Below are positions 6,791 to 15,884 of a stretch of 24,660 nucleotides of DNA, piece by piece. The DNA is from Gammaproteobacteria bacterium (lineage in GTDB: Bacteria > Pseudomonadota > Gammaproteobacteria > Pseudomonadales > Halomonadaceae), in the NCBI GenBank assembly GCA_023485185.1, contig JAMCZP010000317.1, positions 1-24,660 on the forward strand, read 5' to 3'. Positions within the stretch are counted from its first letter, which is position 1. The number at the start of each line of letters is the position of its first letter. The translations under genes and the position numbers were made by a program. Under the pieces are notes generated by a model, which was not told the DNA's origin, searched no databases, and worked only from the letters and a program-made list of their open reading frames with translations.

Positions 6791-9241
6791 TTATAGGGCA
6801 GTTGGGCGATAGCCAGGAATGGTCTGTTCAAAATAGCTGTCCGCTTCTTGACCAACGCCGCCTAAGCCGCGGAATACAAAACGCAAAAACAACCCTCGAT
6901 CATTAAAGTCATCATCGATACGAGCGGTATCGGAATCATCAATCCACTCCCGCCATACTAGCTGCAGGCCGTAACAGCAATTATTCCACTGCACACCCGC
7001 TAGTTGCTCCAGCGAACGATCATTAGACTGATCGTGCAGGTAGCGGCCAATCAAATCAATGCTGGTACTGGCTTTCCATGCAAACGACAAGTCCCACTCC
7101 TCGCGATTGTAATCGCGAAAGCCATCGTCGCCAGGTATGACGCTTGGATCAAACCCTTCGATCTCCCAACGGTAGCCAAGGTTCACTACATGGCCTTCAG
7201 GATGACGATAACGCACATCAACGCTTGAACGCTCGGTCTGTTGGCGTTGATCATCGTAGAGCCACTCGTAGCCACTGCTCCAACGTTCATTAATCTGCCA
7301 ATCAAGGCGAGAAACTATCGGCGAACGGTCACGAGTAGCTTGGTAAAAGCTTTCGGGGTTAACGTTCGGATTATCTTCTGGGCGGTCTGGGAGTGTGTCG
7401 GGATCACCATCGCTATCGATTCGACGATCATCAAAATAAGCGCTTTGCCCTACTCCGAAAGTCAGCCGATCACGACCCGAGGCATCTTCCATCAAGCGTG
7501 ACTGTACACCATAGGAGAGCCGGTTTAGGTCGCCCACACGGTCAGCGCCGGAAAAGCGATGCGCTGACCATAGCTGATCCCAGGAGAAGGCACGCTCGCG
7601 GCTATCAAACTCAGGCAGTTCGCTTTGATCCGTGCGGGGCACATAGGCGTAGTTAAGGCGCGGTTCCAGCGTTTGCCGATAACCACGGCCAGCCAGCTCC
7701 AACTCACGCTCAAATATTAATCCACTATCAATTGAGCTAATCGCGGTGCTGCGTGTGGGTGAATCATCACGATCGGTGACTCGTTCGCCATAATCCAGCT
7801 GATAGGCCGTATTCCAAAGCTCGGTACGTGGCTCCACATAGCCCCAAGGCTGCTCGTAGCGCCAGCCAAAGGCGGGGGTTAGATGTATCCGACTACCGGT
7901 GGCAGCTTCACGCTCTGGCACTAGTCTTTCATCAACATCGCGCCAGAAGTAGGTAGCATTCGAGCGCCACTCGCTATACAGGCCGTTGCCCAGGTTCCAG
8001 TTAGAGTTCGCCGTTAGGCTTGGCAGCCGGTAAAAAGGCTTATCGGGATCGCTCAACGGATCTTCAAGGCGCTGATACCCTTGGGCACGGGCATCTAATT
8101 GCCAGCGCTCGCCACGGTAATCAAGCTGCGCCAAACGCTCCATACTGGTGCGGTCATTGTTGCCAAACTCGCCACCAAAATCATCGAAGTAGCGACCATC
8201 GCTGGCTGCGCCATAACGCAATTGATAGTTGCTACGCTCACTTACCCGCCCGGCATGCTGAGCATCAATATACCAACGATCATCGCCCTCAAAACGATTC
8301 GCATCGCCGCCGGAGCCACCATCATCACTGCTCAAATAGCCGCCTTCAATGATGCCTTCGCTTTCAGAAAATAAGTAGCGATACTCACCATTCATTAGCA
8401 AACCGCGGTCAGTCATCCAACGCGGTGTAATCGTGGCATCATGGTTAGGGGCAATATTCCAATAAAATGGCTGAGCATAATCGAGCCCATCTGCGGAGAA
8501 ACCTATAGAAGGCGACAGCAGCCCAGTGTGACGGCGATCGTCAATAGGAAAGCGCAGCCATGGCCAGTAAAACACGGGGATATCTTTCACATGCAGGCGC
8601 GCATGTCGCGCGGTACCAAAACCTGATGCTTGATCCAGCTGGATATCGCTACTCACTAGCTGCCAGCTGTTGGCGCCAGGATCGCAGGTGGTAAAACTGG
8701 CATCTTGTAAACGGTACTGAGATTCGCCGGTTTGTTCCAACTGACCCGCTTGGCCACGCAGATGTTGCTCATAGAGCACAAATTGGCTATTCCCCAGTGT
8801 GGCGCGATCTTCATTGAGCCTGAGCATGGCCTGATCGCCGCGAATCAGAGACAACCCATCGCGCAGCGCGATATTGCCTTCAGCATCGACCTGCTGACGG
8901 TCAGCGGGTAGAAATATCCGTTCTGCTTCCAGCTCTTCATTGCCTCGCCGCAAGACGACATCGCCACGTAAGAGCGCTTCACCATCTGCCGCATAGTCGA
9001 CATCGCTGGCTTCCAGCGAGAGCGCTTCAGGGTTATCTGCGGGGGGCAAACGGTAACTGGGCATGACATACCGCCCGCGGCATAATTGACCAGCCGCTTC
9101 AGCTTGTTCCCAGGCCTGCCAATCTAACGCTTCCGCGGACATGACCTGGCCTTGAGCCACTGCCGTAAACGAGGCACTTGCGAGCAAACTGCCCACTAAT
9201 GTATGCGCAACCGGCAATGTGCGCGAAAATCGCTTGCCCAT
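6791..9241 (-). CDS. lptD: LPS-assembly protein LptD
   Basis: LptD is the outer-membrane beta-barrel that, with lipoprotein LptE, inserts lipopolysaccharide into the outer leaflet. The 816 residues comprise a signal peptide (cleavage near 29, AVA/QGQ), a periplasmic beta-jellyroll of the LptA/OstA type at about 72-185, and a C-terminal barrel from about 200. All four disulfide-forming cysteines are present: C54, C186 and the adjacent pair near C755-C756 (NNCCYGLQLVW). The native inter-domain disulfides are therefore possible. The ATG at 9241 is preferred to 9259, because AAGGA lies 8 nt upstream and 9259 would be only about 5 nt from the predicted transcription start. It heads the lptD-surA-pdxA-rsmA-apaG run and is divergent from amgK. 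Confidence 0.95.
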   Translation of the reverse strand: MGKRFSRTLPVAHTLVGSLLASASFTAVAQGQVMSAEALDWQAWEQAEAAGQLCRGRYVMPSYRLPPADNPEALSLEASDVDYAADGEALLRGDVVLRRGNEELEAERIFLPADRQQVDAEGNIALRDGLSLIRGDQAMLRLNEDRATLGNSQFVLYEQHLRGQAGQLEQTGESQYRLQDASFTTCDPGANSWQLVSSDIQLDQASGFGTARHARLHVKDIPVFYWPWLRFPIDDRRHTGLLSPSIGFSADGLDYAQPFYWNIAPNHDATITPRWMTDRGLLMNGEYRYLFSESEGIIEGGYLSSDDGGSGGDANRFEGDDRWYIDAQHAGRVSERSNYQLRYGAASDGRYFDDFGGEFGNNDRTSMERLAQLDYRGERWQLDARAQGYQRLEDPLSDPDKPFYRLPSLTANSNWNLGNGLYSEWRSNATYFWRDVDERLVPEREAATGSRIHLTPAFGWRYEQPWGYVEPRTELWNTAYQLDYGERVTDRDDSPTRSTAISSIDSGLIFERELELAGRGYRQTLEPRLNYAYVPRTDQSELPEFDSRERAFSWDQLWSAHRFSGADRVGDLNRLSYGVQSRLMEDASGRDRLTFGVGQSAYFDDRRIDSDGDPDTLPDRPEDNPNVNPESFYQATRDRSPIVSRLDWQINERWSSGYEWLYDDQRQQTERSSVDVRYRHPEGHVVNLGYRWEIEGFDPSVIPGDDGFRDYNREEWDLSFAWKASTSIDLIGRYLHDQSNDRSLEQLAGVQWNNCCYGLQLVWREWIDDSDTARIDDDFNDRGLFLRFVFRGLGGVGQEADSYFEQTIPGYRPTAL

Positions 9242-9268
9242 GTTCGTTATCCTTGGCATCCAGAATCG

Positions 9269-9277
9269 GTATTATAC
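9269..9277. promoter_or_regulatory. Symmetric -10 element shared by lptD and amgK
   Basis: The nine bases GTATTATAC read as TATTAT on the plus strand (9270-9275) and as a consensus TATAAT on the minus strand (9276-9271). Starts at about 9264 (minus) and 9282 (plus) would give leaders of about 23 and 30 nt, each holding a good Shine-Dalgarno (AAGGA for lptD, AGGAG at 9302-9306 for amgK). The -35 matches are weak on both sides. Symmetry around a -10 is a known cause of bidirectional transcription in E. coli; that it acts so here is inferred. Confidence 0.55.
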
Positions 9278-9311
9278 AGCCAGCATGATGCCCGACCAGC
9301 CAGGAGCTTGC

Positions 9312-10334
9312 ATGTCTTCATATCGGATTAACGCCCTAACTTCGTGGGCGGCACAACAAAACGGCCTTTCCGAGGCTGATATTTCGCTTTCATCCGCCGT
9401 TGGCGATGCAAGTTTTCGCCGCTATTTTCGCCTAACACTGCCTAATGGCACCACTCAGGTGGTCATGGACGCCCCCCCCGAACAGGAAGACTCACAGCCA
9501 TTCGTGACCATCGCCAAACGCTGGCATAGTGCCGGGCTGCCGGTCCCCAAGGTGCATGCCGCCAACTTAGCGGACGGTTTTCTTTTATTAGAAGATTTAG
9601 GGTGCACGCCACTACAAACGCTGTTTAGCGATGATGTTACCACCCAGGCCTATCATACACAGGCACTAACACTCATCGCTGACCTGCAGAACCGCGCAGG
9701 CCCCACCGAATTACCCAACTATGATGCAGCGTTGCTCAGCCGCGAGCTGGACCTGTTCCCTGAATGGTGTCTTAACGCTTGGTTAAAGCTGCCGACGCCA
9801 GAAAGCTGGCAACCCCTCCGTGAACAGCTTATTCAGCAAGCCTTGGCACAGCCGGTAGTCACCGTCCATCGCGATTTCGACGCCATGAACCTGATGGTGC
9901 ACGACCAGCGTCTGTTTATGATCGACTTTCAAGACGCCGTGGCCGGCCCGCTCAGCTATGACGTTATCTCACTATTGCGAGGTCGTTACTGCCGCTTTAC
10001 CAGCGAACAGTTTAGTGACTTGGTCAACACGTTTTATCAGCAGGCCCGTCTCGATGGCAGGCTTCCCAAGAGCGTGGACGCCGCTGCATTTTTAGCTCAA
10101 TGTCACGCCATGGCTGCTCAACGCTCGCTAAAAGTGCTGGGGATTTTCTGCCGCTTAACACTGCGTGATCAAAAAAGCGGCTACCTTGAGCGCCTGCCAC
10201 ACTTTTTGGATCACTTGGAAGACAGCCTGTTAGCGCTAACCTTCTCCAATGAACCAGCGCTGGCTGAGTTTACCCAGTGGGTGCATACAACGCTGCGGCC
10301 TGCGATAACGCAACGCTTAGCGGACACTCTTTAA
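9312..10334 (+). CDS. amgK: N-acetylmuramate/N-acetylglucosamine 1-kinase
   Basis: AmgK phosphorylates recycled MurNAc (and GlcNAc) at C1, the first step of the Pseudomonas-type recycling route that bypasses de novo UDP-MurNAc synthesis. The 340-residue protein has the aminoglycoside-phosphotransferase fold. It shows GDASFRRYFRL near residue 31, LLLEDLG near 91, the catalytic VHRDFDAMNLM (Asp at about 188, Asn at about 193) and the metal-binding MIDFQDAVAGPLSYD (Asp at about 205). The ATG at 9312 has AGGAG 5 nt upstream; the longer frame from 9219 would run into the lptD promoter and start region. murU follows after 18 nt, which strongly supports this kinase over a general phosphotransferase. 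Confidence 0.9.
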   Translation: MSSYRINALTSWAAQQNGLSEADISLSSAVGDASFRRYFRLTLPNGTTQVVMDAPPEQEDSQPFVTIAKRWHSAGLPVPKVHAANLADGFLLLEDLGCTPLQTLFSDDVTTQAYHTQALTLIADLQNRAGPTELPNYDAALLSRELDLFPEWCLNAWLKLPTPESWQPLREQLIQQALAQPVVTVHRDFDAMNLMVHDQRLFMIDFQDAVAGPLSYDVISLLRGRYCRFTSEQFSDLVNTFYQQARLDGRLPKSVDAAAFLAQCHAMAAQRSLKVLGIFCRLTLRDQKSGYLERLPHFLDHLEDSLLALTFSNEPALAEFTQWVHTTLRPAITQRLADTL

Positions 10335-11009
<675 letters not shown>

Positions 11010-11062
11010 ATGACACCTTATAGGTGAGGGAATCAGGGAAGAGAGGCGCGCAGGCCAAGAGA

Positions 11063-11071
11063 TGTTATGCT
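11063..11071 (+). promoter_or_regulatory. Possible extended -10 promoter for yhfA
   Basis: TGTTATGCT fits an extended -10 (TG, one base, then a TATAAT-like hexamer). It lies 39 nt before the GTG start of yhfA, leaving a leader of about 33 nt. No -35 match is visible at 17 nt upstream, which extended -10 promoters can tolerate. Confidence 0.33.
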
Positions 11072-11110
11072 GCGCGACCTACCTTGCGTCATCTAGATGA
11101 GGAGAGCAAC

Positions 11111-11530
11111 GTGAAAGCACGGGTAAAATGGACTGACGGTCGTCAATTTGTGGCGGAATCTGGCAGTGGTCATAGCGTTGTCATAGATGGCCCACCCAAC
11201 CTGGGTGGCCGTAATACCGGCCCACGCCCCATGGAAATGCTGCTAATGGGTATGGGCAGTTGCACCGCTTTTGATGTGCTTAACATCCTTGATAAGGCAC
11301 GTGCGGATGTCACCGATTGCGTAGCAGAGCTGGATGCCGAACGCGCTGATGAAGTGCCCTCGGTATTTACCAAGATTCACGTACATTTTGTCGTCACAGG
11401 TCGCGCGCTTAAAGAGAAGCAAGTTCAGCGCGCCGTTGAGCTCTCTGCCGAAAAATACTGCAGTGCATCAATCATGCTAGTGAAAGGCGGCGTTGATATC
11501 ACTCACTCTTTCGAGATTATCGAGGCTTGA
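11111..11530 (+). CDS. yhfA: OsmC/Ohr family protein, YhfA type
   Basis: This 139-residue protein is of the OsmC/Ohr superfamily, whose characterised members reduce organic hydroperoxides through two cysteines. It resembles E. coli YhfA along its length: KARVKWTDGRQFVAESGSGH at the N-terminus, PRPMEMLLMGMGSCTAFDV, HVHFVVTGRALKEKQV, and AVELSAEKYCSASIML with the second Cys. Cysteines sit at about 56 and 119, so the dithiol pair is in place. YhfA itself has no firmly assigned substrate. I chose the GTG at 11111 because GAGGAG (11099-11104) lies 6 nt upstream and the protein then matches the family length; an ATG-like extension to 11024 gives an unrelated, low-complexity N-terminus. It stands alone between murU and speD. 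Confidence 0.87.
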   Translation: MKARVKWTDGRQFVAESGSGHSVVIDGPPNLGGRNTGPRPMEMLLMGMGSCTAFDVLNILDKARADVTDCVAELDAERADEVPSVFTKIHVHFVVTGRALKEKQVQRAVELSAEKYCSASIMLVKGGVDITHSFEIIEA

Positions 11531-11650
11531 GCCGCGCTTGGCGCATCCAGCGCTCACTGACCGTATCCAGCGTTTTTGATGATTGTTGGCGCGCATTAAA
11601 CTGGACCACCGTAAAAAAGATGGCTTGGCCGGATGCAACCCGTCGCCAGG

Positions 11651-11676
11651 GCGGGCATAATACGCCCGCTTGTTTC
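11651..11676 (+). terminator. Probable intrinsic terminator after yhfA
   Basis: A six-base-pair GC stem, GCGGGC (11651-11656) with GCCCGC (11664-11669), closes a 7-nt loop and is followed by TTGTTT. It lies 120 nt after the yhfA stop. The T tract is interrupted, so efficiency is uncertain. Confidence 0.4.
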
Positions 11677-11715
11677 ACCTTCCTATTTAAGTACGGTGAC
11701 AATGTCTTATCGGTT

Positions 11716-11733
11716 CCGACGCTGGCTCGTCGG
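11716..11733 (+). promoter_or_regulatory. Hairpin in the speD leader
   Basis: CCGACG pairs with CGTCGG around a 6-nt loop, and three flanking G-U pairs could lengthen the stem. It ends 18 nt before the speD Shine-Dalgarno (AAGGAGG, 11752-11758) and has no T tract, so it is not a terminator. It could modulate mRNA stability or ribosome access. Regulation by polyamines is speculation. Confidence 0.35.
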
Positions 11734-11765
11734 GGTGTCTTCATCTGCCACAAGGAGGTTCGGAC

Positions 11766-12560
11766 GTGACAGACAATCTCCGACTCCACGGGTTTAACAA
11801 CCTGACTAGCTCGCTGAGCTTCAACATTTACGACATCTGTTATGCCAAAACTGAAGAGCAGCGTGCGGCTTATATCGACTATATCGATGAGCTATACAAT
11901 GCCGAACGTTTGACTCAGATACTCAAAGACGTCACCAATATTATTGGCGCTCATGTGCTCAATATCGCGCGCCAGGATTACGAACCCCACGGCGCCAGTG
12001 TGACCATTTTGATTGCTGAGCATGAACTGGATGACGCGGCTCCTGAGCAGATTCAACCAGGCCCTGGCCCGCTGCCTGAAACAGTAGTCGGCCATTTGGA
12101 CAAAAGCCATGTCACTGTGCACAGCTATCCTGAGTCGCACCCTGACAATGGCATTAGCACCTTTCGTCTGGATATCGATGTCTCTACCTGTGGACATATT
12201 AGCCCGCTGAAAGCGCTAAACTATCTGATCCACAGCTTTGATTCTGACATTGTTACGATGGACTACCGTGTACGCGGCTTTACCCGCGATGTAGACGGTA
12301 AAAAACTGTTTATTGATCATGACATTACATCGATTCAGGACTATTTGGCAGAAGATACCAAGCAGGCCTACCAAATGATTGATGTCAATGTGTATCAAGA
12401 GAACATGTTTCATACCAAAATGCTGCTCAAAGACTTTGAGTTAGATAACTATCTGTTCGGCACGTCGCGCCGCGATATTACTTTTGAAGAAGCGCGGGAT
12501 ATCGAAAGTCGTTTACGCAAAGAGATGTTGGAAATCTTCTACTCGCGTAATTTGGATTGA
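11766..12560 (+). CDS. speD: S-adenosylmethionine decarboxylase proenzyme
   Basis: SpeD makes decarboxylated SAM, the aminopropyl donor for spermidine synthesis. The 264-residue product is the long enterobacterial type. The proenzyme self-cleaves between Lys113 and Ser114 in the motif [17 protein letters not shown], leaving a pyruvoyl group on the new large chain. Other strongly family-like stretches are [13 protein letters not shown] [58 protein letters not shown] and [15 protein letters not shown]. The start codon is GTG at 11766, with an excellent AAGGAGG 7 nt upstream. No speE is adjacent. A strong terminator follows. Confidence 0.96.
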   Translation: MTDNLRLHGFNNLTSSLSFNIYDICYAKTEEQRAAYIDYIDELYNAERLTQILKDVTNIIGAHVLNIARQDYEPHGASVTILIAEHELDDAAPEQIQPGPGPLPETVVGHLDKSHVTVHSYPESHPDNGISTFRLDIDVSTCGHISPLKALNYLIHSFDSDIVTMDYRVRGFTRDVDGKKLFIDHDITSIQDYLAEDTKQAYQMIDVNVYQENMFHTKMLLKDFELDNYLFGTSRRDITFEEARDIESRLRKEMLEIFYSRNLD

Positions 12561-12578
12561 TATCAGTCAATGAATATC

Positions 12579-12607
12579 AAAAGCCGGCTATATGCCGGCT
12601 TTTTTTA
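12579..12607 (+). terminator. Intrinsic terminator after speD
   Basis: A perfect 10-bp stem, AAAAGCCGGC (12579-12588) with GCCGGCTTTT (12594-12603), has a 5-nt loop and a run of seven T. It begins 18 nt after the speD stop and lies between convergent genes. Read on the minus strand the hairpin is followed by only four T, so it may also slow transcription from the lpxL-like gene, but less well. Confidence 0.9.
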
Positions 12608-12650
12608 TTTTAAAACAAGGCAGTGGGAGCGGAGCAAGTTAGCCAACACC

Positions 12651-13565
12651 TTAGTAAACACTCGGCTCACCTTCGGGTCGCGTCTTAAACCGCCGATGCA
12701 ACCATAGGTACTGTTCTGGATGCTTGCGGATAGCCAGCTCAATAAATTGGTTCACCCTTGCCGCGTCGGCTTGTTCATCACCGCTGGGAAAACCATCGAA
12801 TGCTGGTAAGCACTCGATGGTATAGGTGCGATTGTCAGGGTTGCGATGGAACATCAGCGGCACCACAGGTGCACCGGTCATACGGGCAATTTTGGCAGTT
12901 AAACGAATGGTAGAGGCCTGCTGGCCAAACAGCGGCGCAAACACGCTCACATCACGACCAAAGTCCTGGTCAGGTGAATACCAGACGATATGACCCGCCT
13001 TGATTCGCCTTACCACACCTCGCAGGTCATGACGATCAATCGCCTGACCAAATATCCGTGAGCGCGCACGGGTCATAAAGCGTTCAAACAGCGGGTTATT
13101 ATGAGGGCGATAGACCACATCAGCAGGAAAGAATAGCGAGTGCAGCGCACCACCTAGATCCAGCGTTGAGAAATGAATTCCTACCACCAGCACACCCTTG
13201 CCCTGAGCTTTTGCATGGGCAAGATGCTCCTGGCCATGATACGCCACCCGATGGCGAAAGCCTTCAGCATCTCTACACCAACCCGTTGCAGTTTCGATTA
13301 GCCCAATACCATTAGCAATAAAGGTATCTTTGACCAATTGCTGCTGTTGATCGGCACTTTTTTCTGGGAAACACAGCGCAATATTGGTACGCGTAATATG
13401 GCGGCGGCGCTTGGCAAAGCGCCACGCGAGGAGCCCGATACCTTTACCTATCAGGATTTTCAATCGCCATGGCAGCCAGGCAGCCACATACATTGCCCCT
13501 ATCGCTAACCAAGTAGGCCAATAGCGAGGGTGAACAAACGAACGCGGATAACGAGATTTAAGCAT
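12651..13565 (-). CDS. Lipid A biosynthesis (lauroyl) acyltransferase, LpxL/HtrB family
   Basis: This 304-residue inner-membrane protein belongs to the LpxL/LpxM/LpxP family, which adds secondary acyl chains to Kdo2-lipid IVA from acyl-ACP. It has a hydrophobic N-terminal anchor at about 18-45 and the catalytic HX4D motif HFSTLD (His at about 131, Asp at about 136). The substrate-binding VYRPHNNPLFERFM, IVWYSPDQDFG and APVVPLMFHRNP follow, with HPEQYLWLHRRFKTRP at the C-terminus. Which acyl chain and position it serves cannot be told from the sequence, so I give no symbol. The ATG at 13565 is 12 nt after the alr stop with no clear Shine-Dalgarno; an in-frame TTG at 13577 abuts the stop. Coupled translation with alr is likely. 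Confidence 0.88.
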   Translation of the reverse strand: MLKSRYPRSFVHPRYWPTWLAIGAMYVAAWLPWRLKILIGKGIGLLAWRFAKRRRHITRTNIALCFPEKSADQQQQLVKDTFIANGIGLIETATGWCRDAEGFRHRVAYHGQEHLAHAKAQGKGVLVVGIHFSTLDLGGALHSLFFPADVVYRPHNNPLFERFMTRARSRIFGQAIDRHDLRGVVRRIKAGHIVWYSPDQDFGRDVSVFAPLFGQQASTIRLTAKIARMTGAPVVPLMFHRNPDNRTYTIECLPAFDGFPSGDEQADAARVNQFIELAIRKHPEQYLWLHRRFKTRPEGEPSVY

Positions 13566-13577
13566 AAAAACAACCAA

Positions 13578-14678
13578 TTAAGCAGAACCGCCATGATAAC
13601 GCCGTGGCGCCCGTGGCAACACTCCTGTGAGTAACGTATAGCTGATCGTATCGCAGTACTGCGCCACTTCATCTACGCTGAGAATGGCACCATTGCTGGC
13701 ACTTCCCCAAAGCACTACCTCGCTACCAAGCGAGGCATCAGGTATATCGGTCACATCGATAGTGAGCATGTCCATCGATACTTTGCCAGCAATAGCGCAG
13801 CGCTGACCATTGACCAGCACTGGCGTACCGTCCCTGGCATGGCGGTCGTAGCCGTCGCCATAGCCACAGGCAACCACTGCGATGCGCGAAGGCCGCGGAG
13901 CACGCCAACGCCCGCTATAGCCAACAGGCTCGCCCTCCTCTAGCTGACGTAATGCAATAATTTCAGAGCGCAGCGTCATTACCGGCTTCAACTGCTGGCT
14001 AACCTCATTGGCCATTTCCAATGGGTCACTGCCATACAGCATTACGCCTGGCCGATTCCAATCACCGTGCGCCACTGGATATGCCAGAGTGGCCGGTGAG
14101 TTAGCCAAACTTAATGGTGCTTTCAACTCCAGAGCTAGCGCTTGAAGTTGCGCCATTTGCTGGCTGAAATAGTGATTATCCTGGGCATCAGCTGTGGCGA
14201 AGTGACTCATTAGATGCAGCGCCGTCACATTAGGCGCAGCTTGCAACTGCCGCCATATGTCAGCCGCTTCATTGGGCGAAAAACCCAAGCGGTGCATTCC
14301 TGAGTCAACTTTTAACCATACCGAGATTGGCCGCCGTGGCGTTGCTGCTAGCAGCGCATCAACCTGCCATTGGCTGTGGACCGCGATCCAAAAGCCTTGA
14401 GCATCCACCAGGGTCAACTCATCCTCGCTAAAGATGCCTTCGAGCAGCACAATCGGCTTAGCAATACCAGCGTGGCGTAGTGTCATCGCTTCTTCGATAC
14501 ACGCTACGGCAAACGCCGGTACTTGGCTTTCGAGCGCTTTGGCGCAGGCAACAGCGCCGTGACCATAGGCATCGGCTTTGATCACTGCTACAGAGAGGCT
14601 TTGCGGGGCGCAACGACACGCCAATTGATAGTTATGACGCAGGGCGTCCAGGTCAATATGGGCCTCTAGCGGGCGCAT
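13578..14678 (-). CDS. alr: Alanine racemase
   Basis: This PLP enzyme interconverts L- and D-alanine, supplying D-Ala for peptidoglycan. The 366 residues show the PLP lysine K34 in AVIKADAYGHG, the substrate-binding KVDSGMHRLG near residue 123, MLYGSDPL near 213, and the second catalytic base Tyr254 in PVGYSGRW. ACGYGDGYDRHARDG and KVSMDMLTIDVT follow. Length and motifs are complete. The ATG at 14678 lies 45 nt after the rpoS stop, with only AAGCGAG as a weak ribosome site. The organism may have another racemase elsewhere (alr or dadX); the neighbours do not decide which paralogue this is. Confidence 0.94.
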   Translation of the reverse strand: MRPLEAHIDLDALRHNYQLACRCAPQSLSVAVIKADAYGHGAVACAKALESQVPAFAVACIEEAMTLRHAGIAKPIVLLEGIFSEDELTLVDAQGFWIAVHSQWQVDALLAATPRRPISVWLKVDSGMHRLGFSPNEAADIWRQLQAAPNVTALHLMSHFATADAQDNHYFSQQMAQLQALALELKAPLSLANSPATLAYPVAHGDWNRPGVMLYGSDPLEMANEVSQQLKPVMTLRSEIIALRQLEEGEPVGYSGRWRAPRPSRIAVVACGYGDGYDRHARDGTPVLVNGQRCAIAGKVSMDMLTIDVTDIPDASLGSEVVLWGSASNGAILSVDEVAQYCDTISYTLLTGVLPRAPRRYHGGSA

Positions 14679-14723
14679 GCATGGTCTCGCTTCTGTTTGC
14701 TTACGTACCGCTTAGGTGTGCAC

Positions 14724-15701
14724 TTAAGTTTCAAAGAGCGCTTCCAGAGAGAGGCCCTGTTTTTCCAGTGAACGACGTAGCTTTTTGAGCGCTTCCACTT
14801 GAATCTGACGAACACGCTCGCGGGTTAAGCCAATTTCTGCGCCCACCTCCTCAAGGGTGGCGGACTCATGGCCACGCAATCCAAAGCGGCGAACGACGAC
14901 TTCACGCTGCTTTTCACTCAACTCATCCAGCCACAGATCAACGTGCTCTTTAACGTCACCATCGACTAAGCGCGCTTCTGGGCCTTGCACTTCATCGTCA
15001 GCCAAGGTGTCAATCAATGGCTTATCACTCTCGCCCCCCATGGGGTAGTCCACCGATGATACCCGTTCATTCAGGCCAAGCATCTTCTTGACGACCTCTA
15101 CCGGTTTATCAAGATGTTCAGCAATTTCCTCAGCGGTGGCTTCATGGTCAAACTTTTGCGTTAATTCACGTGCTGCACGTAGATAAATATTGAGCTCTTT
15201 CACCACGTGGATCGGCAGACGAATAGTACGCGTTTGGTTCATTAGCGCACGCTCAATGGTCTGACGAATCCACCACGTGGCATAGGTCGAAAAGCGAAAG
15301 CCTCGTTCAGGGTCAAATTTCTCAACCGCTCGAATCAAGCCAAGGTTGCCCTCTTCAATCAAATCCAGCAGCGTTAAACCGCGGTTTAAATAGCGGCGAG
15401 CAATCTTCACCACCAGCCGCAGGTTGGATTCAATCATACGCGAGCGACCCATAGGATCGCCTTTGCGGGCCAAGCGCCCGTAATAAACTTCTTCTTCCGG
15501 CGTTAAAAGTGGCGAAAAACCGATTTCGTTGAGGTAGATTTGCGTAGCATCCAAGCTTTGGTTCGATTGACGATCCTCACGCCCTAGTGCTTTTTCAAAG
15601 GCGTCTTCTTCTACCGTAACGTCATCATCATCGGTATCGTCAAGCGCCTCTTCAACAGCATCCAGGTCAACCTCCTGTAGATCCTTCTCCAACATACTCA
15701 T
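14724..15701 (-). CDS. rpoS: RNA polymerase sigma factor RpoS (sigma-38)
   Basis: RpoS is the stationary-phase and general-stress sigma factor. The 325 residues begin with a very acidic segment (repeated Asp/Glu, about 5-42). Region 1.2 ([20 protein letters not shown]) comes next, then region 2 ([53 protein letters not shown]) with the promoter-melting and -10 contacts. Region 3 and the region 4.2 helix-turn-helix ([20 protein letters not shown]) follow. The nlpD-rpoS order confirms it against RpoD or RpoH. The ATG at 15701 has GAGGGG upstream. The 183 nt between nlpD and rpoS hold AT-rich patches, but I see no hairpin or promoter good enough to call; in enterics the main rpoS promoter lies inside nlpD. 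Confidence 0.97.
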   Translation of the reverse strand: MSMLEKDLQEVDLDAVEEALDDTDDDDVTVEEDAFEKALGREDRQSNQSLDATQIYLNEIGFSPLLTPEEEVYYGRLARKGDPMGRSRMIESNLRLVVKIARRYLNRGLTLLDLIEEGNLGLIRAVEKFDPERGFRFSTYATWWIRQTIERALMNQTRTIRLPIHVVKELNIYLRAARELTQKFDHEATAEEIAEHLDKPVEVVKKMLGLNERVSSVDYPMGGESDKPLIDTLADDEVQGPEARLVDGDVKEHVDLWLDELSEKQREVVVRRFGLRGHESATLEEVGAEIGLTRERVRQIQVEALKKLRRSLEKQGLSLEALFET

Positions 15702-15884
15702 GGTCTTACCCCTCGTTATGTCGCCTACCCGCCATTTGTAAAGTCAAAGGCATGCAAAGTAAAACGCATACCATATTATTATGTGACAATTGTTATATGA
15801 CGCTCGAATGCAGCCATTCGGGCAACTTCCAAGTAAAACGGCACTGCTTTAACCAACTCTCCCCCCTTACACCCTTAGGTCAGG

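Noticed and set aside
6754..6855. Longer surA start giving 34 more N-terminal residues.
   Set aside because: It would overlap lptD by 65 nt and place the signal peptide in the interior of the protein; the ATG at 6753 has a better ribosome site.
7004..8374. Several plus-strand open frames of 70-110 codons inside lptD.
   Set aside because: They are antisense to a well conserved gene, have low-complexity or His-rich translations and no ribosome sites.
11014..11026. Hairpin CACCT/AGGTG after murU as a terminator.
   Set aside because: The stem is only 5 bp and is followed by GAGGG rather than T residues.
11517..11789. Minus-strand open frame of 90 codons across the yhfA-speD gap.
   Set aside because: It overlaps both gene ends, lacks a ribosome site and family-like motifs, and covers the better explained hairpin and terminator structures.
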